A model generated the notes under the pieces. It was not told the origin of the DNA, did no database searches, and saw only the letters and a program-made list of their open reading frames with translations. Below are positions 1 to 7,986 of a DNA stretch of 18,184 nt, in pieces. This stretch comes from an uncultured Myxococcales bacterium (GTDB taxonomy: Bacteria > Myxococcota_A > Polyangia > Polyangiales > Polyangiaceae): positions 1 through 18,184 of the forward strand of contig CALFEQ010000198.1 of the NCBI GenBank assembly GCA_937949945.1. The letters are read 5' to 3'. The first letter of the stretch is position 1, and each line of letters opens with the position of its first letter. The position numbers and the translations under genes are program-made.

Positions 1-412
1 TGGCGCTCGCGACCTCGACGTGCTCGGCGTAGGTGCCCGAGCCGCAGACGTACACGCGTCGCTTGCCCTGCGCGGCCGCCTTGGTCAGAGCCGCGCCGAT
101 GGTCGCGAGCGGCGCTGCTTTGGTGCCGTCGTTCGTGTCGTTCCCTCCGGAGCCGTCGACGAAGACGGCGAAGGTGTCGACGACACAACCTTGCGCTTCG
201 GCCGCGGTCGCGTCGGCCGACTCGTCGCAGCCGGGCGGGGCCGGAACGTCGGGTACGTCGGGTGCGTTGGCGTCGATGCCCGAAGCGTCACCGCTCGTCG
301 ATGCCAGTCTGCAGTTCCCTTGGTCGTCGCAGGGATCGTCGATCGACGAACAGTGAACGAGCGCGGCGAGCGAACCGAAGAGCAAAGTCGATGTGACCGA
401 TCGAACGCGCAT
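1..412 (-). CDS. Beta-helix (DUF1565-type) lipoprotein, N-terminal 137 residues, cut by the left edge
   Basis: The reading frame opens with ATG at 412 and stays open to the window edge, so only the N-terminus is present. Residues 1-20 are a basic, hydrophobic export signal ending at Cys21 (LAALVHC), a probable lipidation site; His before the Cys is unusual. Cys28, 34, 62 and 76 lie in a low-complexity Asp/Ala/Pro linker. From about residue 82 the pattern FVDGSGGNDTNDG, then PLATIGAAL, then GTYAEHVEV matches the start of the right-handed beta-helix (DUF1565/pectate-lyase-like) domains common in secreted myxobacterial proteins. AGAGG at 421-425 lies 8 bases before the ATG and overlaps the stop of the upstream gene, from which it is separated by 11 bases, so the two are probably co-transcribed. 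The likely location is the outer membrane or cell surface; substrate unknown. Confidence 0.8.
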   Translation of the reverse strand, partial: MRVRSVTSTLLFGSLAALVHCSSIDDPCDDQGNCRLASTSGDASGIDANAPDVPDVPAPPGCDESADATAAEAQGCVVDTFAVFVDGSGGNDTNDGTKAAPLATIGAALTKAAAQGKRRVYVCGSGTYAEHVEVASA

Positions 413-423
413 CGCCAATACCT

Positions 424-1413
424 CTAGAACGCTCCCGTCAGCCCGCTGATCGGTCCGAGCAGCGGACGGATCCGAGGCGAAGCCGAGCCCGCACGCTCCT
501 TGCTCTCCGACGGCCAGAGCGTGAAGGCGGCGATCGCCCCGCCCACGAGCACGCCTGCGGCGATGAACGACACGGTGGCGATGCCGCGGCTGTCGCGCGC
601 GTCGTCGAGCAGGGCGTCGTATTGCCTGCACGTCTCGAGGGCGGTGCATGCGCCGCCCGGGATGCTTCGGTCGAAGCTCTCGGCGTCCGAGAGCTTGCCC
701 TCGGACGAGGCGAGGAAGCCCACGCCGATGCCGGCCGCGGCGAGGCCGAGCACGCCGAGCGAGCCGGCGACGACGTTCTTGGTCGTGAAAAAGCCTTCGT
801 TCTTCTGCGGCGTCGTCCGATCGTCGGCAGGGGGTGCGGGCTCCTGTGTCATGCCGGGATCGTCGAAACGGAGCTTCACCGTCGTCACGACGCCGGCGGG
901 GGCGGTGACGTCGGAGCTCTTCACCGAGCCGCCGAGCTTGATCTTCACGATGTGACGCCCGGGGACGACCTCCACGGTGGAGGATGGATTGATCTCGTTT
1001 CCGTCGAGCGTCGTCGTCGCGCCGGCGGGGACGTCGAAGGCGATGACGGCGATCTTCGTCTTCAGCTCTTCGATCGCGCGCTCGGCGTCGCGTCGTGACT
1101 CGGGGGCGAGCGCCGCATCGCGGAGCGCCTCGCGGTAGTGGTGCAGCGCGAGGGCGTGCCGGCCGAGGGCGTGCTCCATGCGCGCCATGTTGTAGACGTT
1201 CGTTCCGGTGCGCGCGAGGGAGTAGGCCTCTTCGAACTTCGCGAGCGCCGCTTCGAACTTGCCCGCCTTCGCCAGCTCGAGGCCCTCCGCGAGGAGACCG
1301 GCGTCCTTCGCCACCGGCGGCGCGGCCAACGCCGGCGCGGAAACGACCGTCAGCGGAGCCGAGACCACGGCGGCTAGGACGAGGGATCGCAGGGCTGCCA
1401 CGGCACGCTTCAC
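424..1413 (-). CDS. Exported TPR / PEGA-like protein with two C-terminal membrane segments
   Basis: 329 residues. Residues 1-30 form a signal peptide ending in APALA. Residues 38-105 contain TPR-like helices (GLELAKAGKFEAALAKFEEA, then NMARMEHALGRHALALHHYREAL). Residues 120-182 look like a PEGA-type beta domain (VPAGATTTLDGNEI, VVPGRHIVKIKLGG). A Pro-rich linker follows, then hydrophobic segments at about 214-236 and 278-300, with a loop holding Cys256 and Cys262. This architecture is frequent in Polyangia; the function is unknown, though TPR and PEGA modules suggest an envelope scaffold. The start is GTG at 1413, with no Shine-Dalgarno sequence but a perfect 15-base inverted repeat two bases upstream. 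It is followed 11 bases later by the beta-helix lipoprotein gene. Confidence 0.85.
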   Translation of the reverse strand: MKRAVAALRSLVLAAVVSAPLTVVSAPALAAPPVAKDAGLLAEGLELAKAGKFEAALAKFEEAYSLARTGTNVYNMARMEHALGRHALALHHYREALRDAALAPESRRDAERAIEELKTKIAVIAFDVPAGATTTLDGNEINPSSTVEVVPGRHIVKIKLGGSVKSSDVTAPAGVVTTVKLRFDDPGMTQEPAPPADDRTTPQKNEGFFTTKNVVAGSLGVLGLAAAGIGVGFLASSEGKLSDAESFDRSIPGGACTALETCRQYDALLDDARDSRGIATVSFIAAGVLVGGAIAAFTLWPSESKERAGSASPRIRPLLGPISGLTGAF

Positions 1414-1415
1414 GA

Positions 1416-1430
1416 CTGGTACGTTACCAG
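1416..1430. promoter_or_regulatory. 15-base inverted repeat just upstream of the TPR/PEGA gene start
   Basis: CTGGTA-CGT-TACCAG is a perfect 6-base inverted repeat with a 3-base centre, ending two bases before the GTG start at 1413. It occupies the place where a Shine-Dalgarno sequence would be. It could be an operator or a hairpin limiting translation initiation. Only the symmetry and position are observed; the role is inferred. Confidence 0.4.
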
Positions 1431-1496
1431 AATCGAATGGTCCGGGAGAAACGCGGACCTACGCCTGGTGACGAAGCGTGGGCGGACCGGACCGCG

Positions 1497-2213
1497 CTAA
1501 TCGATCGTCTTCTCGCTCAGCGCCCTCTCGAGCAGCGCCGCGGCGGCCTCGAGCTCGGGGTCACGCTTCGGCGTCGGGCGGCTCGTCGTGCGGCTCTTCG
1601 TGCTTTGCGTGGCCGACGTGCTCCGCTTGGGCGCGCGAGCGCTGCGGGCATGCTTCGTCGACGACGCCTCCTCCTTCATCGACCCCGAAGACGAGCTCGC
1701 CCGCGCGGAGGCTTTCGACTTCTTCTCCGCCTTCGTCTTGCCCTCGGCCGCACGCGTCCCCCGCGCCTTCGCCTGCTTCGCGCTCGGCGCCGGCGCCTCC
1801 TCCGCGAGCGTACTTTCAGGCTCGGAAGGCTCGGAAGCGTCGCCCTCCAGCATGACCGTCGCTGGGGCCGCCGTCGGCTCGAAGGCGTGCGGCACCGCCG
1901 TCGAGGGCGTGGCCAACGGCGAAGGCGCCGCCGGTGCCTGCAAGACGGTCGGCTCCACCTGAGGCTCCATGACGAACCAGCTCTCGGCGAACGACAGGAA
2001 CTTCAGCGGCCCGTCGTCCGGGAGCAGGCGCGCGTACGCCAAGACGGCAAACAGCGTCGCGACGCCGGCCGTGAGGTGAATCACCCACAACCACCGCGGG
2101 GCTCGCGTCCTTCGCCGCGCCACGCGCCTATTCGCGGTCGGCTTCGCGGGCCGCGGACGAACCACGATGACCGGCGAAGGCGACCGACCCATCCGAGCCA
2201 TGCCCCGAGCCAT
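1497..2213 (-). CDS. Membrane-anchored Ala/Ser/Lys-rich protein of unknown function
   Basis: 238 residues. The N-terminus (1-40) is Arg/Pro-rich and would be cytoplasmic. A single hydrophobic segment at about 41-64 (WLWVIHLTAGVATLFAVLAY) follows, then a long Pro/Ala/Glu stretch (85-145) and a Lys/Ala/Ser-rich stretch (145-220), ending in a short helix DPELEAAAALLERALSEKTID. This resembles single-pass proteins that cross the periplasm or bind envelope polymers, but no family is recognised. In-frame ATGs at 2213, 2201 and 2192 are all possible starts and none has a strong Shine-Dalgarno sequence. The Ala/Ser/Lys composition and the membrane segment favour this frame over the Arg-rich open frame on the other strand. 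Confidence 0.6.
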   Translation of the reverse strand: MARGMARMGRSPSPVIVVRPRPAKPTANRRVARRRTRAPRWLWVIHLTAGVATLFAVLAYARLLPDDGPLKFLSFAESWFVMEPQVEPTVLQAPAAPSPLATPSTAVPHAFEPTAAPATVMLEGDASEPSEPESTLAEEAPAPSAKQAKARGTRAAEGKTKAEKKSKASARASSSSGSMKEEASSTKHARSARAPKRSTSATQSTKSRTTSRPTPKRDPELEAAAALLERALSEKTID

Positions 2214-2444
2214 GCCGACGAACGAAGCAGGGATCGAGCCAGCGCGACGAGGACGCTCGCTTTTCGACGCGAGGGTACTGTTTTAGCGTCGAGCCCGCTC
2301 CGAGGCTCGCTTCGGTGTCAGTTCGCGCAAGATTGCGGGCCGCCGCCATCGAGGGCTGCCGCCCGCGTGCCGGCTGCGGACCGCAAATCCCACCCCCGCG
2401 CGGTCCCCCATTGCGCATGGCACAGCTCAAGGTACCTTCGGGCC
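2214..2444. other. Divergent intergenic region
   Basis: 231 bases separate the divergently read membrane protein and FKBP genes, so promoters for both are expected here. No convincing -35/-10 or sigma-54 (-24/-12) match, and no clear operator, was recognised. Confidence 0.4.
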
Positions 2445-2933
2445 ATGAACGTGGCCGAGGGACGAATCGTTCGGATCGACTGTGAGCTGCGGGTGAAGGG
2501 GGGCGAGATCATCGAGTCGTCGAGCAAGACCGGGCCGGTCGAGTATCGGCACGGCCAGGGGCAGATCCTGCGCGCGTTGGAGTCCCAGCTCGAGGGCATG
2601 GCGGTGGGTGAGGAAAAGAGCGGTGTCATCCCCGCCGCGGAGGCCTTCGGCACGGAAGACTCGGCGCCTCGGATGACGGTCCCGCGCTCGTCGTTCCCTT
2701 CGGACGCGAAGATCGAGATCGGTGCGCAGTTCGAGGCGAAGAGCCCGACGGGGACGCCCGTGAAGCTCGAGGTCCTCGAGGTGAAGGACGACACCATCAC
2801 CGCGAAGGTGGTGCACCCGCTCGCCGGCAAGGACATCGAGTACCGCGTGAAGATCCTCTCCGTGCGACCGCCGCCGCCGCCCGTCCCGAAGGTCGAGGAG
2901 ATCGAGCTGGAGGAAGCAGAGATCGAGTCCTGA
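2445..2933 (+). CDS. slyD: SlyD-type FKBP peptidyl-prolyl cis-trans isomerase
   Basis: 162 residues, near the usual SlyD length (about 150-200). It catalyses cis-trans isomerisation of X-Pro bonds and acts as a cytoplasmic folding chaperone. The FKBP half is seen in GRIVRIDCEL (6-15), GPVEYRHGQGQILRALESQLEGMAVGE (30-56) and the C-terminal HPLAGKDIEYRVKI (124-137), a SlyD signature. Between them, about 68-120, is the insert-in-flap chaperone region. The His/Cys-rich metal-binding tail of E. coli SlyD is absent and replaced by a short Pro stretch and an acidic tail (150-162). ATG at 2445 is chosen because the family's N-terminus begins there; the open frame extends much farther upstream but is Arg-rich and antisense to other genes. 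No signal peptide. It is convergent with the DUF790 gene, with 18 bases between stops. Confidence 0.92.
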   Translation: MNVAEGRIVRIDCELRVKGGEIIESSSKTGPVEYRHGQGQILRALESQLEGMAVGEEKSGVIPAAEAFGTEDSAPRMTVPRSSFPSDAKIEIGAQFEAKSPTGTPVKLEVLEVKDDTITAKVVHPLAGKDIEYRVKILSVRPPPPPVPKVEEIELEEAEIES

Positions 2934-2951
2934 GGCTCCTGAGGCCGTCGG

Positions 2952-4193
2952 TCACGGCGCGGCCATCGCACCGTTCGTCACTCCGGCCCCGCCCGCGGCC
3001 GCGGTGAGCGGTGCGCGATGCGACGCGAGCGCACGCTCGCACGCCTCGACGAGCCGTCCGACGTCGACCCGTTTCTCGAACGTGACGACGGCCGGATGAT
3101 CGGCCAGCGTCCCGCCCGCGTGGCGCGCGTCGACGCAGAGCACGATGGGCACGTCCGCAGCCTCGAGCAGCGCGCACTTGTCCGCGAGGTACTCCGGCGT
3201 CCAGTAGCCGACGACCTCGACGAGCACCCGCCCGCGCTCGGAGGTCAGGGCGAAGTCGGGAAAGAACAGCCGGACGCCGCCGGAGCCGCGCGCGCGTGCG
3301 CGGACGACGGCGACCTCGCGCTCGATGCGCCAGGGAAGCGCGTGACGGCGGAGATCCATCTCGAGCCGTGCCTCGAGACGGCTGTCGTGAGCGCGCGGCA
3401 GGGCGTGCGTCCGGGGAAGGGGCGCGCTCGCGTCGAGCGAGAGGCGCGAAGTCTCGCCGCCGAGGACGACGCGCGCGTCGAGCGCCCATCCGGGCGTCGA
3501 GACGAGCGACGGGAACCATCGCGCGAGCGCGTTGCCGTACTTCACCGTGTCGTGGAAGAGCGCGAGCGGGCCCGAGAGCGTCGCGCGTGTCGCGCCGTCT
3601 TCGGCCTCCGAGAACGTCGCCATCAAGCCGAGGAGCTTCGCGTGACCGACGACGTGTCGCAGGTGCGCGCGTACGTCGGCCGTCACCTCGGTCGCGCGCA
3701 CGAGGAGCGATTGGACGAGCGCGAGGTTGTACGCGTCGCGCAGCTCGGCCTCCGTCGCGGCACGGTCCGGCGGCACGAGCAGCCGCGCGCGCGTCCGGTC
3801 GGCGAAGAGGCAAGCTCGGATGCGCGACTCATCCATCCCGAGCTCCGCGGCGGCCGTCGCGAGCGCCTCCTCGTGACTGCGTTCGGCCGCGAGCCGGAAG
3901 ACCGTGCGACGGATCTTCCGCGGCGCGACGGGAGCGTCGATGCGGCTCGTCCAGCGTCGCTTCTCGATGGCCCACACCGCCGCGACCGTTCGTCGTCCGG
4001 CGCCGTGCCGCCTCGCCACGGGCGTGACGACGTCGACGATCCGCTCGTCGACCTCGTGCATGGGACGACCGCCCGCCGCCGCCGCTTCGGCCGCGAGCTC
4101 GCGCAGCCAGACGTCGTCGCGCGGCTGGAGCCAGCGCGGGATCAGGCGGCCGTCCTCGGTCCGCTCGTAGTCGATGAGCCTAGCGGGGACCAT
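2952..4193 (-). CDS. DUF790 / Bax1-type nuclease, partner of an XPB-type helicase
   Basis: 413 residues. The DUF790 family includes archaeal Bax1, a nuclease that binds the XPB helicase and cuts DNA beside the unwound region. Visible features are the N-terminal RLIDYERTEDGRLIPRWL (5-22), the family motif GPLALFHDTVKYGNALARWFP (208-228), and a C-terminal PD-(D/E)XK core: Glu291 (EREVAVV), Asp313 (FPDFAL), Glu326 (VEVVGYW) and Lys339 (YLADK). All expected catalytic positions seem present, so the enzyme should be active. ATG at 4193 lies inside the helicase gene (14-base overlap with its end), and GAGG sits about 8 bases upstream, indicating translational coupling. The last 20 residues are an Ala/Gly-rich tail. 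DNA repair is the likely role; a defence role cannot be excluded. Confidence 0.9.
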   Translation of the reverse strand: MVPARLIDYERTEDGRLIPRWLQPRDDVWLRELAAEAAAAGGRPMHEVDERIVDVVTPVARRHGAGRRTVAAVWAIEKRRWTSRIDAPVAPRKIRRTVFRLAAERSHEEALATAAAELGMDESRIRACLFADRTRARLLVPPDRAATEAELRDAYNLALVQSLLVRATEVTADVRAHLRHVVGHAKLLGLMATFSEAEDGATRATLSGPLALFHDTVKYGNALARWFPSLVSTPGWALDARVVLGGETSRLSLDASAPLPRTHALPRAHDSRLEARLEMDLRRHALPWRIEREVAVVRARARGSGGVRLFFPDFALTSERGRVLVEVVGYWTPEYLADKCALLEAADVPIVLCVDARHAGGTLADHPAVVTFEKRVDVGRLVEACERALASHRAPLTAAAGGAGVTNGAMAAP

Positions 4194-5550
4194 TCTTGCC
4201 TCGCGCGATCGCCTGCCATGCGTCGGAGGTATGGAGCGTGACGAGCTCGTAGACGAGCGCCCGTTTGCCCGGCGCGGGGCGAAGCACGCGCCCGATGCGC
4301 TGGACGTGCTCGCGCACGCCGAGCATGCCGGCGACGATGATCGCGACGCGTGCGTCCGGGACGTCGATGCCCTCGTTGAGGACGCGCGCGGAGACGATCG
4401 CGCGCACCCTCCCGTCGCGGAAGTCGGCGAGGATCTCGCTGCGCTCGCGTGCGGGCGTCTCGCTCGTGATGACGGGGACGAGGTCGTCCTGCGCGATCGC
4501 GTAGGCGTTCTCCGCGAACGCGGTGAACACGATCGTGCGGTCGTCGCGATGCCGTTCGAGCACGGTCCGGAGCAGCCTCCGCTTGGCGCGCGGAAAGCTC
4601 GCGAGCTCGAGGGCGCGCGCCCTGTCGCGGAGCGCGCGGCGGCCCTCCGGCGTTCGACCGAGCCCGCGGAGCATCGTCGCGACGTCCGCGCCGGGGTGCA
4701 TGCGCATGAACGCGCGCCGCATCTCGAGGTAGGCGCGCATGCACTCCGTGTATTCGGCGCGCTCGTCGGGATCGAGGCGGACGGGGATCCGCACGAAGCT
4801 CACCGGCGCGAGGTGCTTACCCGCGAGGTCGCGGTAGTCCATCTCGTAGACGACGCGTCCGACGAGCGCCTCGATCCGTGCGGCGGCCTCCGATCCGGGC
4901 TCGGGCGCGGTCGCCGTCAGCCCCAGGCGAGCGATCGCCGGCGACGCCTCGAGCGCCTCGATCCGCGCGCCGCTGCCGAAGTGGTGCACCTCGTCGACGA
5001 CGAGCAGCCCGAAGCGATCGCCGACGACGTCCATGTACCGGTAGGCGCTCTCGAACGTGAAGACGGTGACGCGCTCGAGCGTGCGCTGCCCGTCGCCCAC
5101 GAGGCCGACGGGCTCGCCTCCGAGGTGACGGCGCAGCTCCTCGACCCACGCGACGGCGAGCGCGCGCGTCGGGCAGAGGATCGCCGTCGGGAGGCCGGTC
5201 ATGAAGAGCGCGCCGATCGCGACGCGCGTCTTTCCTGCGCCGGTCGGCAGCGCGACGACGCCGCGATGGGAGAAGGCCGCCCACGAAGCGAGCGCCTCCG
5301 CCTGGTACGGGCGCAGCTCGAGCCCGGTCACGTCCCGCGGGCGTCGTTCCCATGCGTCGCGTAGATCGCCGCGCAGCTTCTTGCCCTGCGCGTCCGCTCT
5401 CTCCACGAGCTCCGCGAACCGGTGAGCGGCGATGCGATGCGATTCGCTCCGCGGGTCCCAGGCGCCGTCGACGAGGCCGGCGGCCTCTCTGCCGAGCTCG
5501 AGCGTTCCGCGGTCGAAGCGGATGTCGCGAGGATCGCGCGTCGAGGTCAC
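4180..5550 (-). CDS. XPB-type superfamily 2 DNA helicase
   Basis: 456 residues. An ATP-driven DNA translocase/helicase of the XPB/Ssl2 group. Motifs: RPYQAEAL (80-87), Walker A PTGAGKT (102-108), motif II DEVHH (186-190, as in XPB), motif III LTATA (211-215), and motif VI QRIGRVLRP (417-425). Residues 1-75 correspond to the N-terminal damage-recognition region of archaeal XPB, and about 245-320 to the insertion containing the thumb-like helices. It is cytoplasmic. The start is GTG at 5550, with no clear Shine-Dalgarno sequence. It is the first gene of a two-gene operon with the DUF790/Bax1 nuclease, whose start overlaps its end. By analogy with archaeal XPB-Bax1, the pair should open and incise damaged duplex DNA, as in nucleotide excision repair; this is inference for bacteria. 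Confidence 0.93.
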   Translation of the reverse strand: MTSTRDPRDIRFDRGTLELGREAAGLVDGAWDPRSESHRIAAHRFAELVERADAQGKKLRGDLRDAWERRPRDVTGLELRPYQAEALASWAAFSHRGVVALPTGAGKTRVAIGALFMTGLPTAILCPTRALAVAWVEELRRHLGGEPVGLVGDGQRTLERVTVFTFESAYRYMDVVGDRFGLLVVDEVHHFGSGARIEALEASPAIARLGLTATAPEPGSEAAARIEALVGRVVYEMDYRDLAGKHLAPVSFVRIPVRLDPDERAEYTECMRAYLEMRRAFMRMHPGADVATMLRGLGRTPEGRRALRDRARALELASFPRAKRRLLRTVLERHRDDRTIVFTAFAENAYAIAQDDLVPVITSETPARERSEILADFRDGRVRAIVSARVLNEGIDVPDARVAIIVAGMLGVREHVQRIGRVLRPAPGKRALVYELVTLHTSDAWQAIARGKNGPR

Positions 5551-5612
5551 TGCGCGCGCATTAGCGACGAGCGTGCCACGCGACGCGTCGCGACATCCTT
5601 CGAGAATCGCGT

Positions 5613-5655
5613 CGTGACCCCATGGCCCGGGCCAGGACCGGGGTGGCCCGGGCCA
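5613..5655. repeat. GC-rich palindromic element, copy 1 of 3
   Basis: The 12-base perfect palindrome TGGCCCGGGCCA occurs twice, at 5623-5634 and 5644-5655, with 9 bases between, so the region can form a 12-bp hairpin with a 9-base loop or present two sites 21 bases (two helical turns) apart. The flank CGTGACCCCA (5613-5622) is shared with the copy at 10451. The element lies between the divergent helicase and monooxygenase genes. It may be an operator, a REP-like mobile repeat or an RNA hairpin. Confidence 0.7.
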
Positions 5656-5703
5656 GTCTCATGAGCTTGCTTCGATCGCACGAACGATGCAGCGTCCCCG
5701 ATC

Positions 5704-6843
5704 GTGTCGCGTCAGGCCCTCATCATCGGCGCCGGGATCGGCGGGCTCGCCGCGGCGGTCGCGCTGCGCGCCGCAGGCTGGAACGTGCGCGTGCTCGAGC
5801 GCGCGCAGACGCCGCGCGAGCTCGGGTTCGCGCTGTTGCTCGCCCCGAACGCGATGGCCGCGCTGCGTGCGCTCGGTGTCGCCGATGCGGTCGTGCAGGG
5901 CGGCGCGGTCGCGACGCAGGCCGAGGTTCGCCGTCCGGACGGCACCGTGCTCAAGCGGATCGATCTCGCGCCCATCCAGGCGAAGCTCGGCGAGCCGACG
6001 GTGTGCGCGCTCCGGCCTGTCGTCCACGGCGCTTTGCTCGCCGCGCTCTCCGAGGACGTGCTCGAGCTCGGTGTGGAGGCGCGCGGCGTCGAGCTCGGCG
6101 ACGGCTTCGTGCGCCTGCACCTCGCGGACGGCTCGGTCCGGACGGGCGACGTCCTCGTCGGCGCCGACGGCGTCCGTTCCGCGATCCGCGCGTCGCTCCA
6201 CCCGGACGATCCTCCTCCGTGGCCGAGCGGCCTCGCGGCGTTCCGTGGAGTCGCGCGTGGCGTCACCGGCGTGCTCGGTGAGGCGACGGGCGCGCAGTAC
6301 CTCGGCACCGGCTGCGAAGCCGGCGTCTCGCGCGCGGCGCCGGACACCGTCTACTGGTACGTGTGCATGCGCACGCCGCCCGCGAATCGGCGCGCCGCGC
6401 TCGATCGCGTGCTCGAGGGCTTCCACGCCTCCTTCAGCGCGATCGTGGAGGCGACCGATCCGTCCGACCTCCGCTACGACGAGCTCTTCGAGCGCGCGCC
6501 TCTCCGAGCGTGGGGGCGAGGTCGCGCGACCTTGCTCGGCGACGCGGCCCACCCGATGCTCCCGCATGCGGGACAGGGCGCAGCGCAGGCGCTCGAAGAC
6601 GCGGTCGTCCTCGGCCGAGCGCTCGCGTCGGCGCCGGACGTGGAGCGAGCGCTTCGTCACTACGAGGCGGAGCGAAGCGCGCGGACGCGCAAGATCGTCG
6701 CGCTCGCGCGGCGGAACGCGCGCGCGGCGTCGATCGAGAGCCCGTGGGTCTGCGCCCTGCGTGATGCGGTCGTCCGCGTGCTGCCGGGCAGCGTGATGGC
6801 GAAGTCGATGGTCGACGTCGGCCGTCCGAGCTTCATGCGGTGA
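5704..6843 (+). CDS. FAD-dependent aromatic-type monooxygenase
   Basis: 379 residues. A class A flavoprotein monooxygenase of the UbiH / salicylate-hydroxylase type, using NAD(P)H and oxygen to hydroxylate a small, often aromatic substrate; the substrate cannot be read from sequence. Features: N-terminal Rossmann motif GAGIGG (9-14) with Glu32 at the end of the second strand (FAD ribose), the DG motif VGADGVRSAIR (152-162), and the GD motif LLGDAAHPMLPHAGQGA (277-293) with EDAVVLGRAL (298-307). The C-terminus ends soon after the FAD fold, with no thioredoxin-like extension. The start is GTG at 5704, without a good Shine-Dalgarno sequence. The gene stands alone on its strand, so there is no pathway context. 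Its promoter region shares space with the palindromic element at 5613-5655. Confidence 0.92.
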   Translation: MSRQALIIGAGIGGLAAAVALRAAGWNVRVLERAQTPRELGFALLLAPNAMAALRALGVADAVVQGGAVATQAEVRRPDGTVLKRIDLAPIQAKLGEPTVCALRPVVHGALLAALSEDVLELGVEARGVELGDGFVRLHLADGSVRTGDVLVGADGVRSAIRASLHPDDPPPWPSGLAAFRGVARGVTGVLGEATGAQYLGTGCEAGVSRAAPDTVYWYVCMRTPPANRRAALDRVLEGFHASFSAIVEATDPSDLRYDELFERAPLRAWGRGRATLLGDAAHPMLPHAGQGAAQALEDAVVLGRALASAPDVERALRHYEAERSARTRKIVALARRNARAASIESPWVCALRDAVVRVLPGSVMAKSMVDVGRPSFMR

Positions 6844-6883
6844 CGGCGGCCGGAGCGACACGTGAAGCGTCGCACGGCAGGCG

Positions 6884-6898
6884 CGTCACGACGTGACG
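6884..6898. terminator. Possible bidirectional terminator hairpin
   Basis: CGTCAC-GAC-GTGACG is a perfect inverted repeat (6-base arms, 3-base loop) between the convergent monooxygenase and WYL genes. It spans the WYL stop codon (6886-6888). A second, weaker hairpin (GCGAC at 6855-6859 with GTCGC at 6869-6873) lies just before it. There is no T-run, so the call is tentative. Confidence 0.3.
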
Positions 6899-7851
6899 GC
6901 GGCGCCCGGAGCGCGCTCGGACGTCGCGTTCCTGAAGGCGCCCTGCGCGAGCGTCGCCACGCGCTGCGCGAGCTCCGGCGTCTCCGGCCACGCCGCCTCG
7001 CCGAGCTGCACGACGAACCGCGCGACGACGTGGACGGCGGCCGTGTCGATCGACACGCGGATGCCGTCGTCGGCGGGCTCGTACTTCATCCCGCGGAGGA
7101 GGTTGCGCTTCACCCATGCGGCCTCGGGCTGCCGGACGAAGAACGTGCAGCGCACGGGCGGACCTTCGACGTGGAAGCCGCCTACGGTGTCGCGCTCGAA
7201 TGCGGCGACCTTCTCCGGATCGGCCTCGCGGTACGGCTGGGTCTTGTCGAGGACGGCGTGTGACACTCCTGCCACGCGGAACCACTTGAGCCGTCCGCTG
7301 TTGTGGCACGTCGCGATGAACCGCGGGTAGGCGCCGACCTCGACGCGATGCACGGAGACGTGGCGTGTGGCGTCGTCGCGCCGGCTCGCGGTGGTGTAGT
7401 GCATGCGCACGGCGATCTTCCGCGCCGCGGAGTCTTCGAGGAGCGCGATCCATTGCTCCTCTTCGGGCGAGAGCTCGGGCGCCCGGACGGCGACGTCGAA
7501 GGGAGGCCCGGGGTTACGGAGCGGGAGCCGTTGCTGGAGCATCTTGAGGAGCCGATCGCGTCCGGCGCTGCGAGGCGCTCGCGCGAGCAGACGCAAGAGG
7601 TCGGGCACGTGCTCGGCCTCGAGCGCGAGGACACCCGGGTACCAGCTCTGCGGCATCCGCCAGACGATGTGCGGGTGATCCTTGTGCTCCTCGAGCGGCC
7701 ACCCGTCCTTCTGCATCTGCCGCAGGTGCTTGCGGATCGCCTCGGTGCTCACGCCGGCTCGGCGCGCGAGCGCCGCCTGCGTCCACCGCTTCTGAGCGAC
7801 GAAGGCGCTGACGATGGCGATGAACGTCTCGTGTGCTCCACGTTGCCCCAT
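6886..7851 (-). CDS. WYL-domain transcriptional regulator
   Basis: 321 residues. The N-terminal winged helix-turn-helix (about residues 7-55: QKRWTQAALARRAGVSTEAIRKHLRQMQKDGWPLE) binds DNA. The central part (about 140-210) is a WYL domain and the C-terminal part (about 220-305) a WCX domain, the order seen in DeoR-like WYL regulators and close to their usual length of about 320. The WYL tripeptide itself is not conserved: the equivalent stretch reads GAYPRFIATCHNSG, followed by LKWFRV in the place of the usual Arg-containing strand, so ligand sensing may differ. ATG at 7851 is preferred because TTAGGA lies 8 bases upstream; ATG at 7860 is an alternative. It is convergent with the monooxygenase gene, and the genes it controls are unknown. 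Confidence 0.85.
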   Translation of the reverse strand: MGQRGAHETFIAIVSAFVAQKRWTQAALARRAGVSTEAIRKHLRQMQKDGWPLEEHKDHPHIVWRMPQSWYPGVLALEAEHVPDLLRLLARAPRSAGRDRLLKMLQQRLPLRNPGPPFDVAVRAPELSPEEEQWIALLEDSAARKIAVRMHYTTASRRDDATRHVSVHRVEVGAYPRFIATCHNSGRLKWFRVAGVSHAVLDKTQPYREADPEKVAAFERDTVGGFHVEGPPVRCTFFVRQPEAAWVKRNLLRGMKYEPADDGIRVSIDTAAVHVVARFVVQLGEAAWPETPELAQRVATLAQGAFRNATSERAPGAAVTS

Positions 7852-7986
7852 GCCGCGCATCCTAAGGCATTCGGGGGCGGCTCGATGCCGCGCCGATCGC
7901 GGCCGCGCATGCCCGGCGCATCCCGGGTGGAGGCGCGCGGCGTGGAGAGTGGAGCGTGGCGTGTGGGCTGTTCGTTCGGGGAAAGC

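Noticed and set aside
1095..2444. Long plus-strand open frame leading into the FKBP gene
   Set aside because: The upstream part is extremely Arg-rich and antisense to two better-composed genes; FKBP homology begins exactly at the ATG at 2445. A high-G+C open-frame artefact.
3018..5364. Long plus-strand frames over the DUF790 and helicase genes
   Set aside because: They are shadows of two genes with complete catalytic motifs on the minus strand; compositions are Arg/Glu/Asp-rich without domains.
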